Made by a program: the position numbers and the translations under genes | The notes under the pieces: generated by a model | Database searches by the model: none | Told to the model about the DNA's origin: nothing | Seen by the model: only the letters and a program-made list of their open reading frames with translations | Shown here: piece by piece, positions 56,401-64,000 of the stretch | Layout of the letters: each line of letters opens with the position of its first letter | How positions within the stretch are numbered: the stretch's first letter is position 1 | NCBI GenBank assembly: GCA_905221605.1 | Contig: CAJNDS010002600.1 | Coordinates: forward strand, 186,001-250,000 | Direction: 5' to 3' | Length of the DNA stretch: 64,000 nt | Source of the DNA: Symbiodinium natans | Lineage: Eukaryota > Sar > Dinophyceae > Suessiales > Symbiodiniaceae

Positions 56401-59400
56401 TACTAGCTTACAATGTTACTCGTACCATTCTTGCTAGCCCTATCGTTTCCGGCAACAGCATGATTTTTACTCTTCGTTGCCGTTTTTCGACGGCGACCCT
56501 GAGTTGGGATGTTCCCCCCCTATACTCGCAGTCCTTAATCGGGACTATCATAGGGGGTACTGTAATGCCCATTAAGGACTGTGAGTATAAGGGGGAACAT
56601 CCCAAACCCTGAGGATGGACAGATGGAGGAGTTGCCGGAGAGCTTGGCCACCATTCGCCAGGCCGGCTTTTTTGTTTAATGAGGTTTTTGTTTGTTAAAG
56701 GCCCCTAAGGCCTAAGGCCCCAAAGTATGTAAGTTACTGATTTTGTTTGTTGAAGGCCCCGAAGGCCCCAAAGTATGTAAATAATTCAGAGTCCCTTAAT
56801 GTTCATGTGTTTGTTTTTTACACGTACTTCTGGGGGTCAAGGCAAGCTAACCCTAAAGACTGTCTCTTTTGGCCGTGGGTCCCAGCCATACTTCGGCCCC
56901 TAACACGTTTCGGCTTCTCCCCAACAATTAAAGGACTCGATGTTTAAACCCAGAACCCTAACCCCCTAGCCCAGATCGGGTTACTGTAGGCTTCCCTTCC
57001 GCCAGCCCCACACGAGGCTCTTCTCGACCAGCACAGCAAGGCCTGTCAGAATTGTTTGAGGTTGGGATGTTCCCCCTTCTACTAACAGTCCTTAATAGGG
57101 AACATAGTACCCCTATTCTAATCTTTGGCAAGGACTGTTATACAAGAACATCCCAAGTTGGAGGTTTTGGGTTTTGGGACTTCAGGGTTTAGGGTTTAGG
57201 GTTTGGGGTTTAGGGTTTAGGGTTTAGGGTTTCATGTTTAGGGTTTTGGGTGTAGGGTTGAGGGGGTTTTTACCCTCCCCTGGCAGGTAGAGAAGCTCCT
57301 TGTGAAGCGCCGGGCCCAATACGACTCCGAGGCTCGGGCTTCGGGTGGCCCTTGCGCAGTGTGCCATGAACCCTAAACCCTAAACCCTAAAACCCTATAC
57401 CCTAAACCCTCAACCCTAAACCCTAAACCCTAAACCCTAAACCCTGAACCCTGAACCCTAAACCCTAAACCCGCAAAAGCAGCAAAAGGGGGAGTTGCTG
57501 TCAGTGTGCATGGTCCAGCGCTCTCTGGGAGTGTACCACTCAATGATGTTTAGAGGGATGCCGAGGCCTTCTCACCCCTATCTACTATAGGGGCCTGAAG
57601 GAATAGGATTTCTGAGGGGTTATTATAGTATTTTAAGGGGCTGCGCCCATGGGCGGGCAGCGCACGCAGAAGCCCGGGGCGAGCAGTTTCTAAGCATGTT
57701 GAGGCCCCTAAACTCCCTTAAAATCTCTAAGCGTTAAGTGTCTAAGCATTTTCAGGCCCCTAAACCCCCTTCAAATCTCTAAGCGTTTGAGGCTCCGAGA
57801 CTCCCTTAACGTTTCTAAGCACTTTATAAGGCCCCTAAACTCCCTTTTTCCTAGCCCCGGGCTTAGACACGTCGCTTATGCCCGCCCTTTGGGGGGCATC
57901 ATGCTCCTGATGCCCCCCCGCGGTCCCGCCCCGGGAGCCGCTGATGCTCCTGATGCGCGCCTGGGGGTCCCGGGCTGGACCCGCTGATGCTCATGATGCG
58001 CGCCCTCTGGGGGCCTCCGTGGCGACGCAAAAAACCACGAAAAAAAAAACCGTTCACCGGCGGCACGCGGGGGTCGGCGGCACTGGCGTCCGGCCTAATT
58101 CTGCTTCGCAGAAGGCCAGAGGCCAGCAAGGCTATTCCCGGGACGACCCGGGCTAAAAGGTCCGCATTTGCTCGGTCCTTTGGGGACCTCGCGCTGCCCG
58201 ATTTAATGGCTACCGCCAGTGCCGCCGACCCCAGACCCAAGACAGTCGCATTGGGGCGGAAGGCAGGGTGGAGCGCGGGCAGGCGGGGGGGGCGGGGGCG
58301 GGGGGGGTGGGGGTGGGTGGGGGTGGAAAGGGGTGGGGGGTGTGGGGGGTGACGGTAGAGGGTTGGTGTCGGATTAGGGAGTTGGGGGCGGAAGGCAGGG
58401 GTGGACTGGGGGGCATAGAGATGAAGAAGCGATGAGAGCGGTGAGAGCGGGGGGGCGGTCGGATGGTGCACGATGGTGGGAGGGGGTAATGATGAGGGCT
58501 GGGGAGGGTTGGTGGGAGGGTTAGGGAGTGGGAGTGGGAGAGGGTGGGGGCGGCGGAAAGGGGGGCCTGACTCGTTTGGCCGGCTGGTGGGGGGTTGGGG
58601 CGGAGCGCGGCGGGTGGACAGGGCAGGTGACGGTCCAGGTTGGTGGAGTTGGGGGCGGAAGGCAGGGGAGTGATGAGAGTGGGGAGGCGGTTAGGGCGGG
58701 CGTGGATTGGAATCCTCAAAACTAGAGATTTGGGGGTGGGGTGGGGGGGGGGGGGGGGGGGTGGGGGGGGGGTGGGGGGGGGGGTGTCCTTAAAACACTA
58801 GAGGTAGGGGGTAGGGGCGAGGCCTGTGGGAGGGGGGTGGGGGGGGGTGGGGGGGGGGTGGGGGGGGTGGGTGGGGGGGGTGGGGGGGGTGGGGGGGGGG
58901 GGCGGGGGGGGGGGGGGGGGGCGTGGGGGGGGGGGGGGTGGGGGTGGTCGGCAATGCACTGGGCCCTTTAAACCACCTGAATGGATGGGGTGGGGGGGGT
59001 CAAAGGTCCAATTCAAGGCATGGGTGAGGGCGATGGGTGGCGGGGTTTGGGCATGCACTGAAGCCAAACAATGCAAAAACACTCCAATTCAAGGTGTCAT
59101 GAGCAGCATGCTGTGAGAGCGGGTGAGGGCGGTGAGGGCGGTGGGGGGTCTTCACTGACGCCGCCCTGCTACCGCTGATAATTACAAAGGGACCAGCAGG
59201 GAATATTGTTGTTATTCCGACCCCTGCAGTGCCTACATTACTGCACTTGGCACGCAGGAGTTTGCTCGCAGCTGCAACGTTGCCCTCATGGGTCCGAAGC
59301 TGAGTGCAAGCGTTCTGTGATTCTGATACTCTCTCAAGCTCAGGATGCTCGTAACAGCCTTTAACAGGGACTATCAGATGTGGGGGGGGGGTCGGGGTGC

Positions 59401-61383
59401 ACTGTAGGAATCACAAAACGAGGGGGCCATGGTTTAGAGAATTGAGCAAGAAGAGTGGCCCCGGCTCCCAGGCACTGCCTACCGGTGGGCCTGTGGGGAA
59501 ACCTTGGCCACCATCATGCAGGAGTCCCCTTTCCAGGACAGCGGGCAAGAGCTGTGAGGAACCCTAAGCCCTCAGCCGGGAAACCCTAAACCCTAAGCCT
59601 GGAAACCCTAAATCCTCAAAGCCGTAAAACTCCTGACCCACACAGTTTTCAAACAATCTACAACCCCAACCCCGAACCCCAAAGAAAGCCCATACGTGAT
59701 CCCTAAAACGCCCTAAGCCGGAACAAGCCACAAGCCATGGCAGCCCTAGAACGTTTAGTTAGGCCGTCATCCTAAACCCTAATCCTAAACCCTAGTCTAT
59801 AAACCCTAAACCCTTTAGCCTTTGGGTCCTAAACCCTAAACCCTAAACCCTAAACCCTAAACCCTAAACCCTAAACCCTAAACCCTAAACCCTACAGTCA
59901 GGAAGGTGCCATCGTGCGCGCCATCGTTCGGGCCGAAGAGCTGCTGCGCAAGCTCCAGGACTTGGAGCAGGGCTTGTTGATGTCCTGGAGGGTTTAGGGG
60001 TTAGGGTTTCGGGTTTCGGGTTTAGGGTTTGGGGTTTAGGGTTTAGGGGTGTTTCATGGGTTTCCCTACTACCCCCCTCTATACTACGCCCCCTAGGTTC
60101 CTTTCTTGAATAACCTTAAATACACTTAATTATCCCTGAATAGCCTTCATTATGGGGGGAACCTGGGGGGGGGTAGTTTCGAGGGGGGTAGTAGGGCAAC
60201 CCATGAGTGTTGGGCAGGGCTGGGGGTTCAAGCGCCTCAAGCCCAACTTGAGATGGAGAGCGGGGCGTCTTCCTATCCCCCTTTCACAAGGAAGATGGCC
60301 CCTCAACCCAAAAAAGCCGATGGCCAAGAAGTACCTCAGCAGGAGGCGTTCCCGAAGACGCTTGCGACATGTTGGGATTAGATGTGCACAAGGGAGGAGG
60401 AGCTACTGAAGCCAAGCCACACGAGCGGCAGTTTTTGCACCGCTCATCAAAACAACCTAAAACATAAATCAGATTTGCTGAGGAGCCAGCGGGGGGGGGG
60501 GGGGGGGGGAATGCGATGGTGAGCGGACTGGTTGCGATGTACCGTATTTTGGATATTGCGATGGCTAGAGTATTCTGCTGCTTGTAGGAGTGCGCAAAGT
60601 GTTGAGGACGTTGTATGTGCATCGGGTGACGGGTGAGAGACTAAAGCCAAGTCAAGACGTGCCCGATCAGAGCACCCTTGGCCTCAGCTGATTTGGAGAC
60701 TACCAGAAAATGCACGCTTCGAGGCATTTAGAGGCAGTGTCGAACTTGGGGTTTCAACTCAAATAGAAGGAAGAGCAGGTTTCTGGCATGAAGTACTTAA
60801 AAGAGGGTTCACTTCCGTAGTAAGGCTTGCATTCAGTTCTTATTTTCGAAACAGCAGAGAGGTCTTTGAGAACACTGATTTGCCAGCATACTTTCGAGTG
60901 TGCAAAAAAAGACATGCAACAAAAAGCACTGTTGACACATTTGTCATCCGATCCTGTCAGAACCCTAAACCCTAAACCCTATATAAGCCCTTAACCCTAA
61001 ACCCTAAACCCTAAACCCTAAACACTAGACCCTAAACCCTAAACCCTAAACCCTCTCGGTGATTTTCGGTTGGTGCTTCTTCGCGCCGCCCAGTTGCCTG
61101 TGCAGGAGGTGGCGAAGATGCTGGGCAGCAGTAGCCTCCAGAACGCCGCTTGGCTTCCTACAGCTGTAGGATGTGTAACCCTAAACCGTTTATTAAACCC
61201 TAAACCCTCAAGCCCTGAGCCCTAAACCCTAAACCCTAAACCCTAAACCTAAGCCCTAAACCCTAAACCCCTGAGCCCTACATCACGAGCCTCAGCGGAA
61301 CAGCGGAGGTGTTTTCGGAGGCCGCCGACCTGATTCACCGGGACATTGCTTTTGTCCCTTCCCTGTACATTAAGCAGGCGTGA
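53402..61383 (+). CDS. SKI2: Ski2-like helicase, C-terminal half with DSHCT domain (3' end complete)
   Basis: The DSHCT winged/helical domain closes the RNA channel of Ski2/Mtr4 helicases (family knowledge). Exons: 53,402-53,477, 54,352-54,417, 55,152-55,203, 55,479-55,528, 55,679-55,774, 56,614-56,661, 57,287-57,331, 57,480-57,507, 59,472-59,536, 59,902-59,958, 61,106-61,140, 61,296-61,383. All phases match, giving 235 codons including TGA. Landmarks in order: CHDCALKHQHYEQL (the CxxC/H segment of SKI2), VLRDLECLQENGLISFKGQA, SGDEITVAE, CTPQEVAAAVSAFVFP, AYRWACGETLATIM, EGAIVRAIVRAEELLRKLQ, EVAKMLGSSSL, HRDIAFVPSLYIKQA and stop. No helicase-core motifs were found anywhere between 8.2 kb and this block. 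Together with 3,613-8,186 it would make one nearly complete SKI2 split by about 41-45 kb. A TTTAGGG array begins three bases after the stop codon. Confidence 0.85.
54686..54718 (+). pseudogene. Partial duplicate of helicase exon 54,352-54,417
   Basis: CAGCTCAGGGCCAAGGCGCA, read QLRAKAQA, repeats the end of the upstream exon (QLRAKEQA) about 300 bp into the following intron, surrounded by G-rich telomere-like sequence. A short internal duplication is the simplest reading. Confidence 0.5.
55310..55395. repeat. CA/TA/GTAT microsatellite
   Basis: CACACA, TATATA and TATG tracts inside the intron before exon 55,479. Confidence 0.9.
55801..55910. mobile_element. Family 1 element after exon 55,679-55,774
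   Basis: ACTTGGAGGTTCATGGTGCT at the left, GGGCTTATAAGTGGGTTATAAGTAC near the right (the two halves share TTATAAG pairs). The outer right end has diverged. Confidence 0.75.
56504..56606. mobile_element. Hairpin element, family 2
   Basis: TTGGGATGTTCCCCCCC at the left and GGGGGAACATCCCAAA at the right are complementary. ATACTCGCAGTCCTTAAT pairs with ATTAAGGACTGTGAGTAT inside, so nearly the whole element is a hairpin. It ends 7 nt before the acceptor of exon 56,614. Confidence 0.9.
57061..57160. mobile_element. Hairpin element, family 2
   Basis: GTTGGGATGTTCCCCC at the left and AAGAACATCCCAAGTTG at the right. ACTAACAGTCCTTAATAGGG inside pairs with AAGGACTGTTATAC. Confidence 0.85.
57688..57850. 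repeat. About 50-bp imperfect tandem repeat
   Basis: TCTAAGCATGTTGAGGCCCC-type units (TCTAAGCANNTT...GGCCCCTAAACTCCCTT...ATCTCTAAGCGTT) recur three to four times with decreasing identity. They contain no telomere-like unit and end at a GC-rich block. Confidence 0.75.
57885..58720. other. GC-rich block unlike its surroundings
   Basis: No CCCTAAA units. GCTGATGCTC(C/A)TGATGCGCGCC occurs twice (about 57,940 and 57,983). GGGGGCGGAAGGCAGGG-type units recur at about 58,255, 58,387 and 58,650. Long frames on both strands are compositional. No exon of the helicase was found here, and the block sits inside its intron 57,508-59,471. Confidence 0.6.
58735..58960. repeat. Long G-rich tract (GGGGGT-type) on the + strand
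   Basis: Almost only G with scattered T, strongly strand-asymmetric, and able to form quadruplexes. It lies in the same intron as the GC-rich block. Confidence 0.95.
59760..59895. repeat. CCCTAAA array before exon 59,902
   Basis: The array ends 6 nt before the exon. G-rich units 59,992-60,050 follow the exon. Confidence 0.95.
60055..60205. mobile_element. Terminal-inverted-repeat element (CATGGGTTTCCCTACTACC ends)
   Basis: Left CATGGGTTTCCCTACTACCC and right GTAGTAGGGCAACCCATG are complementary, with GGTTCC(T)/GGAACC paired inside. A lone right end (GGGGGGTAGTAGGGAAACCC) occurs at 32,235-32,254. Confidence 0.85.
60206..60959. other. Intron sequence without exon
   Basis: Lies between helicase exons 59,958 and 61,106. 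It contains a G-run at about 60,490-60,509. Frames on both strands are short and unrecognised. Confidence 0.5.
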
Positions 61384-61452
61384 GGGTTTAGGGTTTAGGG
61401 TTTATAGGGTTTAGGGTTTGGGGTTTAGGGTTTAGGGTTTAGGGTTTAGGGC
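61384..61452. repeat. TTTAGGG array immediately after the helicase stop codon
   Basis: G-rich units begin at the third base after TGA, so the array lies in the 3' UTR or just past it. Confidence 0.9.
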
Positions 61453-62987
61453 GTGAGGCATGCCTCGCCTGAGAGGGAGCCGAAGGAGAAAAGAGGGATT
61501 GGATTTGGGGGTTCAAAGGCTGAAGGGTTTAAGGTTGGGGGATTTATCGGTTCGGGGCTTTGCGGGTTTCGATGGAAGGCGTCCTGAAGTCACAGGGCTC
61601 GTACCTATCAGATGGCTCTGTGGGCGCTCCTAGGGTTCACAGAAATGGGGGGCCCTCCCGTTGCTCCCCTTGGTAATTTGATAGGGTTCCTTCATAAAAG
61701 GGGACCCGCACAAGAAGCCCTGATTTACAAGAAAACCCTAAACCCTACAAGGAAACCCTAAACCCTAAACCCTAAACCCTAAACCCTAAACCCTAAACCC
61801 TAAACCCTAAACCCTAAACCCTAAACCCTAAACCCTAAACCCTAAACCCTACAAGAAAACCCTAAACCCTAATCCGCAAACCCTAGACCCTGGAGTCGGC
61901 TGGCGCCTGGTTCTCCAGCAAGATGTAGGAGAGCTGACAAACCGTTCAGGGGTTCAGGGTTCTAGGGTTTAGGGTTTAGGGTTTAGGCTTTTACAGGGTT
62001 TTTACAGGGTTTGTGTAGGGTGTTACAGGGGAGACAGGGTGTTATTCGGGTTTAGAGGGTTTTATAGGCCTTAGAGGGTGTTTTTTTGTTTTTTAACGTC
62101 TTATAGGGTTCTTATAGAGTTTCTAGGGCTTATATGGTTTAGGGTTGAAAGGGTTTGAGGTTCAGGCCTGAGGGGTTTGTGGTTTAGGAGTAGGTGGCCA
62201 TCTCGGTTCATGGGGTGTGGGGTTACCAGTGGGGTTTGTTGAAGTTTGTAAGGGGTTTTGGTTCATAAGAGCGCCTGAGCCTTAAAGAAAGCATGCACTT
62301 AAACACTGAGTCGACCGTGTGCAATAAAGCGGTACGACGAGAGAGGGCGACGGGTAACAGCAGCATGAGAACTATCAATATTTTGACTTGCCTTCAAGGG
62401 TTTAGGTTTTAGGCCTTAGGGATTGGGGGGGCGCGACTGTTTAAGAGACTCACTGAGTCATCTTGATCTAAGGGTTGTAGATCTTTGCTGCCGTGAATGC
62501 GCGCTGGCTCGTGCAAGCTTCATGTTTGCAGGCTTCCGAGCATGGCGCTCGCAGCCCCTTCATGACCCTTCTACCACCTGAAGCCCTGCAAGCACACCAC
62601 TCTGTTCTGTACACTGTATGCCATGCATCAGTTATGCATATGACTTGCGCACGTCAATCCAGAGCTGTGCTCATGGTGGCGCCGCTGTCGCATTCTGCAA
62701 GGCCCCATGCGAAGCTGTACCAGCCCACACCAAAAGAGTCAAGATCCGAACTATGGGCCCCCCCTTTATGGTAGAGGAAGAGGCGCGATAGCAGAGACCC
62801 GCAAAAGATCCCTCAATTGGATGCGCATGGTGATGTCAACAATACTTGATAGGTGTGCTACCTGCACCTTGCTCAAGGTTCTGCAGAAGTTTGTCGTGGT
62901 TCCTAGTCACTAGTCCTAGTCTTGCTTTTGTCTTTTTGAAAGTTTGGCATCTATCAGATCCCAAAACCCCATGCACGTGCGACCCGG
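61453..62987. other. Spacer between helicase and membrane-protein genes
   Basis: It contains a CCCTAAA array (61,738-61,880) and G-rich variants (61,950-62,210). From about 62,250 to the window end telomere-like units disappear. The frame at 62,493-62,774 has no family resemblance and is not called. A pyrimidine-rich stretch CTTGCTTTTGTCTTTTTGAAAG at about 62,921-62,942 ends in AG, 46 nt before the next ATG, and could be a spliced-leader acceptor. Confidence 0.5.
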
Positions 62988-64000
62988 ATGCCGGACCTCG
63001 ACGATGCGCATTATCTCCTGGAGAAGCCATCGGCGTCTGCCGGGAGCCAGTTCTGGCGCTTGGCTATTGTGACAGGGCTCGCAGGCGCCTGTCTCATGAT
63101 ACTGGCAGCCCTGTCATCGGGCTCTCACGTCTCGGGCGAGGCATCACCCCGTGTTTTTGGCCTGGTGCCGCCCGAAGGCTTAGATCTCAGAACAGGGATG
63201 AGCCGACTGGCAAAACTCGAGGGTCTGTCCGAGCTACCTCCGCGGATAACAAGCCAGATTGCTGCGCTCCCTGCGACACCCCCTGCCGCGACGCGGGGGT
63301 TGAGGGACGTGGCCAGGGCAATCAACTTCCACAGGCCGACCGCCATGGAGACGGAGTCATACAAGATGTCGCAGTGCGTAGGTGCCGTGTACGACATGGC
63401 CAACTACGTGGGGTGGGCTGGTTTGAACATCGACGCTCTGACCATAGGGGGCACCTGCCCCGATAAATCCGATGACAAGAGCTGCTCAGCAAATGTTGTG
63501 GGCTTGATCTTCAACCTCTTGTGGGTGGTTGCGAATGCTGCGCAGGTCCCCGTGTGGTGTTTGGCCGAGAACATGACCGACTCCTATCATTCTCACGCTG
63601 TGTCCTGCGTGGTCGCCTTCAGCGTTTTTTTCGCCACGACGCTGCAGCTGACATCCGATGCGCTGTCGGCAAGGAGCGACTGTGACTTTGTCATGGTTGG
63701 GTAACATTTTGCATTTTAATTTTTAAGGGCACTTAAACCCAATAAGGAATAGGAATTTGAAATTTCAATATTCTCCCAACCATGAGCTAGGTGACTTCAG
63801 CATCGAAGACGAGGATTGGGAGCGCTTTCCCGGCCTCAACAGATTCAAAGCCCGAGTCCGGCGGCGCCTTGACGATCTTAAGCAGTCTGCCCTTCAGCGG
63901 CCTCATCCGGTTTTGTCTCAGCACAACACATCGCGAATTGCACGGCTGCCTCCCAATAAGTGGGTCAGCTATCAAGACCGGCTTCTGCAAGATATTGCGG
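62988..64000 (+). CDS. Single-pass membrane protein with spaced cysteines, 3' end beyond the window
   Basis: Exon 1 (62,988-63,681) starts MPDLDDAHYLLEK. A hydrophobic segment follows (AIVTGLAGACLMILAALSSG, residues about 27-46), so the rest is predicted outside the cytoplasm or in a lumen. Near the C-terminal half, cysteines are spaced by helical stretches (SQCVGAVYDMANYVGWAG, SCSANVVGLIFNLLWVVANA, SCVVAFSVFFATTLQLTSDA), a pattern I associate with dinoflagellate-specific proteins; no function is known. Exon 2 (63,791 to the end) continues in phase as CDFSIEDEDWERFPGLNRFK and stays open. The unspliced frame would stop at VMVG. The 109-nt intron is an inverted-repeat element. This is the longest uninterrupted coding stretch in the window. 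Confidence 0.75.
63682..63790. mobile_element. Intron formed by an inverted-repeat element with a 7-bp target duplication
   Basis: The intron starts GTGACTTTGTCATGGTTGGG and ends CCCAACCATGAGCTAG, and exon 2 then begins GTGACTT. The 7-bp GTGACTT is present at both junctions, and TCATGGTTGGG/CCCAACCATGA are the terminal inverted repeats. Removing 63,682-63,790 leaves one GTGACTT and restores an open frame. The donor GT comes from the duplication. Confidence 0.85.

Noticed and set aside
57899-58719. Proline-rich minus-strand proteins and Gly-rich + strand proteins at 57.9-59.1 kb
   Set aside because: They arise from G-run and GC-rich simple sequence, with extreme composition in every frame.
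62493-62774. 93-residue frame upstream of the membrane protein
   Set aside because: No family, no phase-consistent link to the gene at 62,988, and codon use unlike that gene.

Overview
This window looks like dinoflagellate nuclear DNA. The evidence is (i) every gene that can be recognised lies on the + strand; (ii) coding sequence is broken into very short exons (22-184 nt in the one gene reconstructed completely); (iii) introns use GC donors more often than GT, and occasionally GA, with AG|G acceptors; (iv) plant-type telomere-like motifs (TTTAGGG / CCCTAAA) fill the introns; (v) the protein families fit, including a single-pass membrane protein with spaced cysteines. The species cannot be named from this sequence. 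Most long open frames are shadows of repeats or introns, so genes were rebuilt by joining short exons whose translations continue each other in a known family and whose splice phases match.

Layout. 3.6-8.2 kb: helicase-core exons of a Ski2/Mtr4-type RNA helicase, ending where the arch domain should begin. 9.0-16.3 kb: a complete methylthioribose-1-phosphate isomerase gene (21 exons, 1,128 coding nt including the stop, all phases matching). 17.4-23.6 kb: an adenylation domain plus carrier domain plus ankyrin repeats (NRPS-like/AASDH-like). 24.0-26.8 kb: orphan exons. 27.7-33.3 kb: a protein with repeated starch-binding-type (CBM20/48-like) modules. 34.5-41.9 kb: more unassigned exons, the last three vaguely like an ADP-ribosyltransferase fold. 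43.5-47.7 kb: an EamA/drug-metabolite-transporter-type membrane protein. 48.2-61.4 kb: exons ending in the DSHCT C-terminal domain of a Ski2-like helicase, which is exactly the part missing from the helicase at 3.6-8.2 kb. 63.0 kb to the end: a membrane protein gene that runs off the window.

The most interesting structure is in the introns. Very many exons are preceded by a CCCTAAA array that ends close to the acceptor AG and followed by a TTTAGGG array that starts a few to about 30 nt after the donor. Each such intron therefore begins G-rich and ends C-rich, and its two ends are complementary, so its RNA could fold into one long stem that brings the splice sites together. A second layer consists of several families of 80-270 bp terminal-inverted-repeat elements lying in introns. 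One of them (63,682-63,790) is an intron in its entirety, flanked by a perfect 7-bp target duplication that supplies the donor GT. These look like introner elements, some of them carrying telomere-like arrays.

The encoded functions (methionine salvage, RNA decay, an amino-acid- or acyl-activating enzyme, a glucan-binding protein, a small-molecule transporter) do not form an obvious pathway. They read as unrelated neighbours in a one-directional gene array.
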